Assembly (NCBI GenBank): GCA_965230245.1
Contig: OZ246000.1
Coordinates: forward strand, 1,116,001-1,180,000
Length of the DNA stretch: 64,000 nt
From: JAGNKE01 sp965230245
Lineage (GTDB): Bacteria > Pseudomonadota > Alphaproteobacteria > Micavibrionales > Micavibrionaceae
Direction of reading: 5' to 3'
Part shown: one piece after another, positions 43,828-52,969 of the stretch
Layout: each line of letters opens with the position of its first letter
How positions within the stretch are numbered: the stretch's first letter is position 1
Translations under genes and position numbers: made by a program
Notes under the pieces: model-generated
What the model saw: only the letters and a program-made list of their open reading frames with translations
Database searches by the model: none
What the model was told of the DNA's origin: nothing

Positions 43828-44424
43828 TTAAAGAATTGGCCTACGGAAGCGGTTAAAGTCGAATTGTATCGAATCCAGACTATCCGGAATAGGTGTAGGA
43901 ATAGTAAGATCTGGCGGATTTGTAGCCAGATACGGAATGGCTTTATTAAACAGTTCGACCTTAACGGGATCTATATCCAGCTTACCTAACTTCGCTTCTG
44001 CAAGATATGTAGCACCCTGTGCATTTGCCCGAAAAACGCAAACAAAAGGCTCCAGACGGTAGGATCCGAATGAATCAATGTAAGCAAACCAGATTCTCAC
44101 GCCGCCTTTACGGGTCGTTGAAACTTCACTTAAAAGGATAGTCTCGGGATAAGGCACATGCAATTCAATGAATGTCTTACAAATTCCGTATGGCAATGTG
44201 CCTGTAAAAGGCTTGAACAAGAAGTAAACTGCATATGAAAACAAAGCCAGGAAAGTCAAAATACTATATTTCTTGATGTTTTTGACCCGCTCTTTTGCCT
44301 TCTTCTCTTTAAGTTTTTCAGCAAGCGTTTTCTCGCCGGGGGCTTTATCCAGCTTATCCGTATCAATAACGGTTTGTTCGAGAATTTCCTTTTTTTCTCG
44401 GCTGTCTACTTTGCGCTCTGTCAT
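43828..44424 (-). CDS. Unknown single-pass membrane protein coupled to icmB/dotO
   Basis: A 198-residue protein: a charged, Lys/Glu-rich cytoplasmic N-terminus (residues 1-50, probable coiled coil), one transmembrane helix (YSILTFLALFSYAVYFLF, ~53-70) and a ~125-residue periplasmic domain containing YGICKTFIELHVPYPETILL, WFAYIDSFGSYRLEPFVCVF and a Pro-rich tail. Two Cys residues could form a disulphide. I do not recognise it as a known Dot/Icm subunit. The start overlaps the icmB stop in ATGA, so it is translated with that ATPase and is very likely a component of the same secretion system. Confidence 0.6.
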   Translation of the reverse strand: MTERKVDSREKKEILEQTVIDTDKLDKAPGEKTLAEKLKEKKAKERVKNIKKYSILTFLALFSYAVYFLFKPFTGTLPYGICKTFIELHVPYPETILLSEVSTTRKGGVRIWFAYIDSFGSYRLEPFVCVFRANAQGATYLAEAKLGKLDIDPVKVELFNKAIPYLATNPPDLTIPTPIPDSLDSIQFDFNRFRRPIL

Positions 44425-47400
44425 CGAACCTTAAGAGTGACCCTTTTGCTTTCTTCTTTTTCGGCAATGGTTTTACTTTCCTCTATAATCTCCCCGACAA
44501 TTTCTGCAATAACGGCACTGATCATAGCTTGACGGCTATCACCGCTTTCACTGTTTGCAAGAACACGACGTCGAATCTCGTTACGGGCACTGCCTCCGGG
44601 ATACATCATGGCAAGCATCTGACGGGCACGCGCCGCACCTAGGTGAGTATAAAGACGGTTACGAATGGCAACGTCCTCAGCAGAGGTGTTCAAAGACCAC
44701 AATTCAATCGGACCTAACGTATTGTAAAGATGCTGCTCGTAACGCCCGGATGTCGTACCCAAAACAAACAAAGCCGGCGCACCGATGGATTTTGGACCTG
44801 TCAGACGATATCGAATAACATGGCGTGCAGTATTGGAAAGACCGAAACGGTCAACGACGTCATCCACGGCCTTATCGGAAATAGCAGTACCCAGAACCCA
44901 AACACCCGTTGCCAAATCGACCATGTCTTTATCGAAGTCATCAATCAACTGAGATGTCAAAACGATCTGTACACCTCTTTTACGTCCTTCACGAACGTCC
45001 CGAATAAGCTGCGCACGAACGGATTGCGATTTACTGGTTCTGTGGAATTCGTCGAAATTCAATCTTTTGGGCGTTTCACCGACTTCCTGAAGCCTCAAGG
45101 AGTGAAACTCTTGGAATTTTTCGGGAATATGCTGGATGTTATCGGGACTCATCCACCAGGAACGTACAAGCGCATGACGGGCAAGCATGTACATAATGGA
45201 GGTTTGTCTATCGGCGGCCTCGTCCCCTTGTGGCGCAACGTCCATAAGGTCCAAAGAGCAAAGCCGCGCATCCGCAATATCAAACTGCGTCACCGATGAC
45301 AGAATAGGATATTCCCGAATTGCGGACGTCACCATACGCTCAAAGGCGCTTACAACGGTTTCCGCACTAAAACCGACAGAGGTTTCTTCCAGAAGATTCC
45401 GGATTTGCGGACGTCTGGAAGCTGTAATCGAGTCATTCAAAGTCGGAACAGCATGGCGCTGCGCAGTATTCGCAAGATGGTATTGCTCCAGCTCAAACAA
45501 CTTATCGACAATATCCCACCAGAACGGATCGGTCGGCAAATGGATATTGAATTTCTGAATAGCCGCGTCAATCTCCGTTTCAAGTCTTGGCAGGTATGGG
45601 CGCGCTTCCGCGTTAGCGGCGGAGTCATCCCTCCATCTGAACATTTCATCAACAACCAGTCCGCAAAGTTGCTGCATCCCGTCGTAAGGCTTGTCGTAAC
45701 CGGGCGGCGTTGTCAAAAGAGTGAGCAGTTCTACAAGATAAGATCGCTCTTCAGGCAACGGATAGCGGCAACCCAGCTGGGTATCAAAAGGATTAACCGC
45801 ATATTGGTGTGCCATTTGTAAGCGGTAATAAGAGGCTTCATGTTGCCTGCTGAGAGGCAGTGCTTCTTTAATAAGGGAAACAAGACCTGAGGATGATGGC
45901 CCGATATCAATAACGGCCACATACGGCAGAGAAGCCAAACCAGGCGAAATACAAGTCCCGAGGTTCAGTGTGTTCAACAAGACGGATTTACCCGCACCCG
46001 GCTGAGCAAAAATCAAATCAAACCATGTCGTAGTCAGATTCGTACCGGTCTGATAAGGCCAGACCTTACCGTCAGGTGTTCGGAATAACATTGCACCCGT
46101 TTCAAAAGGACTCGAAGGGCGTTGCCATGGCAACAACTTCATTATTTCGATCATCGGAGCAATACCGGTCGGTGCCGTACCGCCGCAATGAATACCCATA
46201 GCAGAAGACATCACGCAATCAAGCGGATCACCAGAAAACTCACTAACCTGACAATAGCCCCAACTCTCGAAAGACTGAAGCAGAACGGAAAGACGGTCAA
46301 GAATTTGATCTTTTTCATCAATCGTCGCCCATGTCGCAAAAGAAACACGAATTTTTACAACAGGCTCTTTACGGGCAAGTGTTGTCAAACTTTCAAGAGA
46401 GTATTTGATCTGTTTGTTAGAGCCGGCAGTAGGCCCGAGAATTGTTGCCGCAAATGTTCGGAAGGCAACGGCGTTGGCACCGCCACCCTCGATAAGAAAA
46501 GAAATCCTAAAAGGAATATCAGCCTCAACAAGTCTGTTCATCAAAACCGGGAACGGCGTTGCATCCATCGGCCCGAGCGTCATATCCGCGCCGGCCCATA
46601 GTAAATTTCCTATTCTCACAACAGATTTTCCGAGGACGCGTGCATCCGCGGCGGTAATTTGATTGGCGAGGTTGGGCCATAAAATATCCGACATATCAAC
46701 GGAACTTTGTGGCGCGCGGGGCGGGATGGGGTCTCCCGGCAAACAGGCACGCCACTTTTCATTATACCGATCAGGGAAAAGGTTACTGCGAACAGCGGTC
46801 ATAGCTTCATGAACGGGCATCAGCTTACACTCAATAGCCATCTCATCAAGCGCAGACATTATAGCGGTGACAAAACTTTTATGACGTGTGCGCAGAGGCT
46901 CCATAACACCCATAGGGTATTGTGCGTAACCTGCGGGAAGCCAGTCCTTTGCCTCCTCCTTGACATCTTCTGCCGCGCGCTTGGCTTCGTTCTTGCTCAA
47001 AATCATAGGGCGCGTCCACAGGACAAAGTAACATTCTTCGTGCGTACAAAAACGTTCAAGGTTTTTTATACGTTCTTGGAAAAGGTCGTCCATATCAAGC
47101 CCGATGTTCTGAGCCGCAGTTCTGCTGGGCTGGACCTGAGCTTCGAGAATTTGTCTGATCCTTCCGGGATCACGGACAAAATAAACCTGCATGGAATGAC
47201 CTTGACGGTCAAAGCGTGAACCGATCTTGATTGTCGAGGATTTGACAATCGTATCATATTCATCATCACCAATAATCTGGCGGCTTCCCTCAATCTTGAC
47301 GTATGAGAGCAAAGAGCCGTCAATCGAAACCATCGTGGTTTCATTGTCCATAGTTTCGAGACGCACAAAAGACGAAACGGAATGCTTCATCGCTTTTTGA

Positions 47401-47432
47401 AACGGGGCGAGGATCTTGTCAACAAGCTTCAT
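44421..47432 (-). CDS. icmB: Type IVB secretion ATPase IcmB/DotO (VirB4-like)
   Basis: The 1003-residue energising ATPase of a Dot/Icm-type secretion system, located at the cytoplasmic base of the inner-membrane complex. Walker A is AQPGAGKSVLLNTLNLG near residues 476-492; the Walker B region is RLNFDEFHRTS near 791-800. Nearby conserved text includes MSSAMGIHCGGTAPTGIAPM and VAVIDIGPSSSGLVSL, typical of IcmB. The length equals that of Legionella IcmB. It follows icmJ, as in Legionella, after 120 untranslated bases, and is translationally coupled to the downstream membrane gene. Confidence 0.93.
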   Translation of the reverse strand: MKLVDKILAPFQKAMKHSVSSFVRLETMDNETTMVSIDGSLLSYVKIEGSRQIIGDDEYDTIVKSSTIKIGSRFDRQGHSMQVYFVRDPGRIRQILEAQVQPSRTAAQNIGLDMDDLFQERIKNLERFCTHEECYFVLWTRPMILSKNEAKRAAEDVKEEAKDWLPAGYAQYPMGVMEPLRTRHKSFVTAIMSALDEMAIECKLMPVHEAMTAVRSNLFPDRYNEKWRACLPGDPIPPRAPQSSVDMSDILWPNLANQITAADARVLGKSVVRIGNLLWAGADMTLGPMDATPFPVLMNRLVEADIPFRISFLIEGGGANAVAFRTFAATILGPTAGSNKQIKYSLESLTTLARKEPVVKIRVSFATWATIDEKDQILDRLSVLLQSFESWGYCQVSEFSGDPLDCVMSSAMGIHCGGTAPTGIAPMIEIMKLLPWQRPSSPFETGAMLFRTPDGKVWPYQTGTNLTTTWFDLIFAQPGAGKSVLLNTLNLGTCISPGLASLPYVAVIDIGPSSSGLVSLIKEALPLSRQHEASYYRLQMAHQYAVNPFDTQLGCRYPLPEERSYLVELLTLLTTPPGYDKPYDGMQQLCGLVVDEMFRWRDDSAANAEARPYLPRLETEIDAAIQKFNIHLPTDPFWWDIVDKLFELEQYHLANTAQRHAVPTLNDSITASRRPQIRNLLEETSVGFSAETVVSAFERMVTSAIREYPILSSVTQFDIADARLCSLDLMDVAPQGDEAADRQTSIMYMLARHALVRSWWMSPDNIQHIPEKFQEFHSLRLQEVGETPKRLNFDEFHRTSKSQSVRAQLIRDVREGRKRGVQIVLTSQLIDDFDKDMVDLATGVWVLGTAISDKAVDDVVDRFGLSNTARHVIRYRLTGPKSIGAPALFVLGTTSGRYEQHLYNTLGPIELWSLNTSAEDVAIRNRLYTHLGAARARQMLAMMYPGGSARNEIRRRVLANSESGDSRQAMISAVIAEIVGEIIEESKTIAEKEESKRVTLKVR

Positions 47433-47552
47433 AGGTAGGGCACTGTTTTCCTGTGATTTCTGCTACGTCCATTTTACACGAACATATTAAGAAATAATAT
47501 ACCTTAGAAATAAATTACCTTGGCCGTAAAGCCTAGAACAAAATAAAAATAG

Positions 47553-48263
47553 TTAAGAGGCAGTATTATGAATATTATTGTAAATATTAAACCACTTTTG
47601 CGGTGTTTTCCCGCCGAAAGGACCATCCTTTGAACGCCAATAAGCCAGAATTTGTGGAAACTGATTAAACTCCAAATCAGCCTCTTTAATAATTCTTCTG
47701 TCTAGCGGAAATAGCTTAATCCCCTCAAGTTTGGAAGCCCGCACCTTGTAATGATGTTCACTAAGATAATCCTTGAGAACGGTGGCAAGTGTGTAAGCAT
47801 CATCTGTTCCTATGCGTTGGCGTATAGGCTCGCGTCTTTTCATAAGGGCATCCAGCGCCTTTCGGGCAGCCTCGGCAATCGGCCCCTGCGAGATCCGTGC
47901 AACATAAATAGCACGCGCCATGTGGTGGAGATCGGCCTGTTCTATTTCCGGCAGCCATAAAAGAACGCCTGACTTCATGGTACCGACTTTATCGAGATTG
48001 AAACATTGATGACAGAAGATACAAACAGTTGCCAAATTGGATTCATCTGAATTGGATTCATCCCCGTCCGTATGCAGGACTTCTTGATATTTTTTGGAAA
48101 CAAAACCGCAGCATTTACAAGTAAACGCATCTCGCTCAAAAATTTTTTGCTTAAGCTCTTTGTCTGCAGAACCGCCGGCGGAAGCCTTACCGCCTGAGCC
48201 CTTTGCTTTGGTTTTCTTTTCTCCGGAGCGGGAAAGCCCGAGAGTGATCGCTAAACGATCCAT
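47553..48263 (-). CDS. icmJ: IcmJ/DotN-like coupling complex protein
   Basis: A 236-residue homologue of IcmJ (DotN), a zinc-binding subunit of the type IV coupling complex with DotL and DotM. It has an HNH-like zinc fold: KIFERDAFTCKCCGF (Cys49, 51, 52), then NLATVCIFCHQCFNL (Cys81, 84, 87) and LLWLPEIEQADLHHMARAIYVA. These match the Legionella IcmJ pattern (C-x2-CGF ... C-x2-C-x2-CF ... YLPELTQAEL). The extra C-terminal part and basic N-terminal linker are lineage-specific. A general annotation as HNH endonuclease would be misleading. The icmO/dotL and icmP/dotM genes are not in this window. Confidence 0.9.
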   Translation of the reverse strand: MDRLAITLGLSRSGEKKTKAKGSGGKASAGGSADKELKQKIFERDAFTCKCCGFVSKKYQEVLHTDGDESNSDESNLATVCIFCHQCFNLDKVGTMKSGVLLWLPEIEQADLHHMARAIYVARISQGPIAEAARKALDALMKRREPIRQRIGTDDAYTLATVLKDYLSEHHYKVRASKLEGIKLFPLDRRIIKEADLEFNQFPQILAYWRSKDGPFGGKTPQKWFNIYNNIHNTAS

Positions 48264-48365
48264 ATTGTATCCTTCAATAATTTTTTCCTAAAACCAGCCA
48301 CAGTACAAAGCCTGCCCCAACAATAAAACACCGGATATTGCTACGACAGGCCCTTGTGTCTGATT

Positions 48366-50009
48366 TTAAATAAATGTAACGCCCCAACCGGTAATGCCGA
48401 GTGTTGTCTGAATGGCATTGAGTACAGGACCCAAATTCACGGCAAGTGCCCCGCCGATAATGTGGGTCATGCCGGCCATGAGAGAAGCCTGCTGGTTTCC
48501 TTCAGCAACATCCCTGACAATGAACATACCGCGCACGAAGCTGATCATCCCAACGATAATCATGAATTTTAGAACCGCACCGATAACGTGGTAAACAGCA
48601 TCTGTTTCCGCCGCCGTCATACCGGCGGTATATGTCAGGTTTGCAAATGTGGATGTAATATTGGAACCGAAGAAGCTGGCTGAAAAAGCTCTAAGGATGG
48701 TCGTTGCGGATATAAGGATACCGCCGATTGCGAACGTCGCAACAGTTCCCATACCGCCGGGCCCTCTCGCACCTTCTTGTGCCGTTTTGATCAATCGGGA
48801 AATACCGATCATAATAAAGATCATTCCGGCAACAAAACAGAAGAAGTTCAACGTCACGTGACCAGGCCCGAGAATATCGTCCATGAAACAGGCAAGTGCT
48901 TCGTCAAGAGCGTTCGTACCGAAACCGCCACAACCCAAAGTACCGTCAGCGCGGAACGTCGTGTTGGAAACAAATCGCGTCGCTTGTAAAACAACAGCCG
49001 TTGGCGGTGCAAATGTCATCTGAATGGCGGCTACCACAGTCGGAAGTGCGAAGAAAGCACCGCCGGCAAGAAGCCTAGAAACACCTTCCCAAAGGCTTGT
49101 TTGTTGCGGGTTAATAACGTGGTTTTTAATTCTGATCAGTGCCCAGACACCAAACACCAGGCCAAGCACATAAGATATGGCAGACAAGAAGGCCGGAAGC
49201 GCCGAGGATGTAAGCCATGAATTACAAATAACATCACCAACCGTCGCGGTAAGGGCAAAGAAAGCACCTGCACACTCGATAGACAAGCTTTCACTAGAGA
49301 AAACGAATGATGTAGAGTTGAGTGCGCCTGCTACAAATTCCCAGACGCCAAGACCACCGCCGCCGACTGTGACGTACATAGCTTCAAAAACAGCGGGGAT
49401 AGCAAACATACCGCCACCGATGATCAGGTTGATAACACCTTCTTTGAGCGGAACACGCGCCGGATCTTCGACATGATCCTTGACCTTAAGGACACCAAGA
49501 CCACCCATGAGTAGCCCGAGGAGGTATGCGGTAGCCGTAACAATACCTGGAAGCAATTCTGTTTCGGCGGCAATGTTGGTAAGAAGACCGTTAATGTTAT
49601 TGCCCAGAACACCGGTCGCAGCACCCATTAAAGCACTGAACGAGTTGAACAGCGTCGCCGGATCTACACCAGTAAAGGCACCATCGTTAATGGTCTCTTC
49701 CATGGCTTCGTAAACAATAGGAATGGCAAACAGCGAACCGGCCGCAATCGCACGACCGACAGGAACCCGCAAAGGCGTCTGGTTCGGATTATTAACATGC
49801 TCGATAGTCTTGGTAATCGACGTATAACCTAAAAGAAGGCCGACTATGTAGAGTGTACCCGTTATAAGACCCGGCAATCCTACCGTAGAATCAACAACAT
49901 TTTCACTGATGTCATCAACACCCTGCGCAAACGTTGGATCCGATGCCAGAACAATGAGCAATAATGCGATTAAACCCGAAAAAACTCCAAAGAAACGATC
50001 GTTTTTCAT
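48366..50009 (-). CDS. IcmC/IcmD-like protein with five fused repeat units
   Basis: A 547-residue inner-membrane protein built of a signal peptide (to ~28) and five copies of a ~65-residue unit: two hydrophobic helices joined by a short charged loop. Units lie at about 45-108, 152-216, 270-334, 384-447 and 476-538. The first three share LPG-I-T-YLLGLL-G ... K-HV-NP-Q-P-L-G ... GG-FAIP. In Legionella this unit is found as small separate proteins (IcmC/DotE, IcmD/DotP, DotV). The gene occupies exactly the icmC-icmD position. Linkers between units 2-3 and 3-4 contain Cys pairs. The frame continues beyond its stop codon as a hydrophobic 25-codon extension. Confidence 0.82.
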   Translation of the reverse strand: MKNDRFFGVFSGLIALLLIVLASDPTFAQGVDDISENVVDSTVGLPGLITGTLYIVGLLLGYTSITKTIEHVNNPNQTPLRVPVGRAIAAGSLFAIPIVYEAMEETINDGAFTGVDPATLFNSFSALMGAATGVLGNNINGLLTNIAAETELLPGIVTATAYLLGLLMGGLGVLKVKDHVEDPARVPLKEGVINLIIGGGMFAIPAVFEAMYVTVGGGGLGVWEFVAGALNSTSFVFSSESLSIECAGAFFALTATVGDVICNSWLTSSALPAFLSAISYVLGLVFGVWALIRIKNHVINPQQTSLWEGVSRLLAGGAFFALPTVVAAIQMTFAPPTAVVLQATRFVSNTTFRADGTLGCGGFGTNALDEALACFMDDILGPGHVTLNFFCFVAGMIFIMIGISRLIKTAQEGARGPGGMGTVATFAIGGILISATTILRAFSASFFGSNITSTFANLTYTAGMTAAETDAVYHVIGAVLKFMIIVGMISFVRGMFIVRDVAEGNQQASLMAGMTHIIGGALAVNLGPVLNAIQTTLGITGWGVTFI

Positions 50010-50189
50010 GTTTCCACTCTATTTTTTAGCCGTTTTACCATTGCCATATTAGACCACATTTTAAAGTCAATAAGCAAACTTTAAGAAGTCATTAGCGATA
50101 AAAAACTTCCCTACACTATATTATAGGACAAAATATAAAAATTTAATAAATTTTATGAAAAATAGCTGTAAAATCCAAAATCCTTGATT

Positions 50190-51602
50190 TTATTGGCTAA
50201 CATCGCCCTGAGTGCCATCTACAAGCCATTTTCCACCAACTTTTGAAATGGATTTAATACGACCAAGGCCGCGAACCACATCACCCGTTTCGACGGTTTT
50301 GACGCCACCTGTTCGCGAATCATAAAGAACAGCGCTACCTGGCTTAGCGGATCTGAGCTTCCATTTTGGCAAGACAACCGGCTTCTTGGGCTCGGCAGCC
50401 ACAGGCTCAGTCTTGTTTTCAACTGCAGAAGTAGCTAAATCCTCAGCCTTTTCGGCCTTTTCAGGCTCAGCAGGAACCGCATCTGCCGTGTCTGCCATCA
50501 TACCTTTAGTCTCAGAGGGCTCGGCAGCAGACTCTTCCTTCATGGGCTGGGCATCCATGTCGGCCTTTTCAGGGGAAGCTTCCGCTTTCTCAGGCATAGT
50601 GCCATCATCACCGTCGGCTGACATAGTGTCTTCATTCACCACAGCCCCTTCAGAAGCGTTAACATCGGAAGCTTCTGCCTCTTCTGGAACAGAAGTCGTA
50701 GTTTCAGGAGAATCAACAGCCTCGGGTTCGTCTAAAGCAACATCTTCGCCAAGGAGATCTGCAATATCCTCATCGCTCACGTCGAGAGCAGTATCAGCTT
50801 GACTACTATCTTCTTCAACGGCGTCATCTGCAAACAATCCGGTCATAAGCTCATTTTCCTGAAGCGTTCCGGCGGCGTCTTCAACGCTGTCTTCCACTGC
50901 ATCAATGGTTTTCTCAGTCTCATTAAGAAGCTCGGTTTCAGCCAGTTCTATTTCCTCTCCCATATCTGAACCTGATACGCTGACACCGTCTCTTTCTGCA
51001 GAATTAGGGATGTTCAGCCCCTCAAGCTCTGATAAATCCCCGTCCAAATCTGTCAACTCAACATCATCAAGACCTTCCGCGACATCAGGCATAGGCGTAA
51101 GAACAGTATCTTCCTCTACGGCTGCCGAAGAAGAAATTCCATCGGCGTCATCAAGACCCATTTCGATAGAAACTGTATCCTCATCCGTGGACAAATCGGC
51201 AGCCTCAGAACTTGAAAGATCAGAAGCCATATTTGTATCTGGCATTGGCGGCAGGCCATCGAGACCATCTATTGATGCGCTATCATTATCATCTGCAGGC
51301 ATAACATTTGGAGAAGCCCCGTTGTTGTCCTGATTTTTTGCCATGGAACCGGAACCCATGCCGGGGATAAGACCTGCCTGAAGCGCATACCAGGACCCAC
51401 CGCCTAAAAGAGCAAGGACAAGAACACCAAAAACAAGGCCACCGGAGGATTTTTTCTTTGTTCCGACTAAAGTTTCAGAGCCGCCATCATCGCCAAATGA
51501 TCCGTCCTCTCCATTCTCGATATCTAAGCCTGTGTCATCACCATCCAGAGCATCAAAGTCAAAGTCATCTTCAAAGTTTTCTGTATTTTCTTTACCGGAC
51601 AT
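50190..51602 (-). CDS. icmG: IcmG/DotF-like inner membrane protein
   Basis: A 470-residue bitopic membrane protein in the icmG/dotF position. Residues 1-50 are an acidic cytoplasmic tail, 54-75 a transmembrane helix (LVFGVLVLALLGGGSWYALQ), and ~80-400 an extremely acidic Asp/Glu/Ser/Ala-rich, probably disordered periplasmic stretch. Residues ~405-465 form a compact domain (KWKLRSAKPGSAVLYD ... TGDVVRGLGRIKSI ... WLVDGTQGDV), resembling the C-terminal domain shared by IcmG and IncI TraP-type proteins. Legionella IcmG is 269 residues, so the middle is expanded. The identification rests on synteny plus this C-terminal pattern. Confidence 0.75.
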   Translation of the reverse strand: MSGKENTENFEDDFDFDALDGDDTGLDIENGEDGSFGDDGGSETLVGTKKKSSGGLVFGVLVLALLGGGSWYALQAGLIPGMGSGSMAKNQDNNGASPNVMPADDNDSASIDGLDGLPPMPDTNMASDLSSSEAADLSTDEDTVSIEMGLDDADGISSSAAVEEDTVLTPMPDVAEGLDDVELTDLDGDLSELEGLNIPNSAERDGVSVSGSDMGEEIELAETELLNETEKTIDAVEDSVEDAAGTLQENELMTGLFADDAVEEDSSQADTALDVSDEDIADLLGEDVALDEPEAVDSPETTTSVPEEAEASDVNASEGAVVNEDTMSADGDDGTMPEKAEASPEKADMDAQPMKEESAAEPSETKGMMADTADAVPAEPEKAEKAEDLATSAVENKTEPVAAEPKKPVVLPKWKLRSAKPGSAVLYDSRTGGVKTVETGDVVRGLGRIKSISKVGGKWLVDGTQGDVSQ

Positions 51603-51631
51603 AGTTTGTTCCTGCCTATAAATTCTGAAAT

Positions 51632-51667
51632 AAAAAATTCGGCCTTAATTTTTAGACTAAGGCCGAA
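51632..51667 (-). terminator. Intrinsic terminator between icmE/dotG and icmG/dotF
   Basis: Perfect 10-bp inverted repeat TTCGGCCTTA (51638-51647) / TAAGGCCGAA (51658-51667) with a 10-base loop. On the minus strand, the direction of the operon, it is followed at once by six T residues (51632-51637) and ATTT. This is a textbook Rho-independent terminator inside the secretion operon. Confidence 0.85.
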
Positions 51668-51703
51668 CTTACAATAAACTATTTTTGCTTTCAAGTTAAG
51701 GGG

Positions 51704-52969
51704 TTATGAGTCATCATTTTGAGGATCTTCTCTTAACTCATCCGTAAACAGAACTCCGATTGGTGTACCGGCCGCAATTCTGACCAGAACTTCAACTTCA
51801 TCAGCCATTTCATCCAGAATTTCACGAACTTCCTGACCGGCTTCGGACACACCAAGCGCGACTTCTTCTTCGGTATCAAGATCCTGCTCTTCAGCTGTCG
51901 TAGTCGTTCCGCCACCGCTGGTATCGATGGTAATGCTCGTAGAGTCGGTTTGTGCTACGGCGTCTGCAAAACCTTCAACAAATGCAGCAGCAGCAGGGAG
52001 AATGACGCGCTGCAGGTATCTGTGGTCAACTTCTGTTGCCATACCGGGCAGAGTGGTATCAGGATCAAGCATGATAGCTTCAATATCATAGCTGTAAGTA
52101 TCAACCACAAGCGTATCAAATGTAATAACAAGGTAATCATTACTTACATCAAAAGTTCCAAGCATACGACTTCCGGTGTAAGGCCCTGACGCCAATTCAG
52201 CGAGAACTGGCCCGGGTACGTCAGAGTTCGCCTCAATCAGAAGCTGGCCGTATTCGACCTCACCGGCAGGAATAAGCAACTTGCCGAGTTCTTCTTCAAT
52301 AAGCTCTCCGTCAAACTCTGTGTTATTACCGCCAAGTCCGCCTCCGCCTGTTCCGCCTTCACCTTGATCATAAGTGACCATGCCGACATAGCTAAAGGTC
52401 TTCCGCTCAGTCTGACGTCCTAGAATAGTCTGCATCTGCTGAGCCATACTTTCAGCCATTTCTTTCATAGCTTCGTTTTGCTGCTCGGAGTCAAGAACAG
52501 TAACAGGCTCAACCTCTTCAGTTGTTGTCATTTCACGCATGACACGTTCTTCTTGGAGACGACGCCATCTGTGTAAAGGATCCTCTGAGTCTTCCTCTTC
52601 TTCAGGAAGCTGCAGCCTGTCTGATGGAGGCTCAATAGGAACAGGCAATGTACTATCACCTTCCGCGAGGGCACGCTCAAGATCTTGCTCGTTCGCCTCT
52701 TCAACAGCCTCACGGTAAGCTGGCGTAACCTCTTCTTGCCCAGGCACCGCACTGACTTCGGATGCCATGGGAGCTCTAGAAGGCTGTGCTTCATCGGTAT
52801 CACCGCCCATCATGTAAATAACACCGACAATAACCGCTAAACCAAGAACAATGACACCGATCTTGGCAACGGGACTATTTCTTACAACATCGCCGAGTGT
52901 ATTTTTCTGTACAAACTCATCAAATCCGTCTTCGGATCCAATGATTTCTTCGTCAAGATCATCGTTCAT
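51704..52969 (-). CDS. icmE: IcmE/DotG core-complex protein (VirB10-like)
   Basis: A 421-residue DotG homologue, the inner-membrane-to-outer-membrane channel protein of the Dot/Icm core. There is an acidic cytoplasmic tail, a transmembrane helix at ~34-54, an acidic Pro/Glu linker, and a C-terminal VirB10-like domain (~185-415) with LLIPAGEVEYGQLLIEANSD, GPVLAELASGPYTGSRMLG, LDPDTTLPGMATEVDHRYL and LPAAAAFVEGFADAV. These closely follow Legionella DotG. Legionella DotG is over 1000 residues because of a long pentapeptide-like repeat region, which is absent here. It overlaps dotH by 11 bases. Confidence 0.93.
   Translation of the reverse strand: MNDDLDEEIIGSEDGFDEFVQKNTLGDVVRNSPVAKIGVIVLGLAVIVGVIYMMGGDTDEAQPSRAPMASEVSAVPGQEEVTPAYREAVEEANEQDLERALAEGDSTLPVPIEPPSDRLQLPEEEEDSEDPLHRWRRLQEERVMREMTTTEEVEPVTVLDSEQQNEAMKEMAESMAQQMQTILGRQTERKTFSYVGMVTYDQGEGGTGGGGLGGNNTEFDGELIEEELGKLLIPAGEVEYGQLLIEANSDVPGPVLAELASGPYTGSRMLGTFDVSNDYLVITFDTLVVDTYSYDIEAIMLDPDTTLPGMATEVDHRYLQRVILPAAAAFVEGFADAVAQTDSTSITIDTSGGGTTTTAEEQDLDTEEEVALGVSEAGQEVREILDEMADEVEVLVRIAAGTPIGVLFTDELREDPQNDDS

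Noticed and set aside
47553..48263. HNH endonuclease
   Set aside because: The zinc pattern is HNH-like, but the Cys spacing, CGF and LPE motifs and the operon position match IcmJ/DotN, a coupling-complex subunit; the catalytic HNH histidines are not apparent.
48300..48365. Independent small gene (IcmD-like) between the fused IcmC/D gene and icmJ
   Set aside because: No start codon with a ribosome binding site exists in that frame; it is better treated as a possible extension of the upstream gene.
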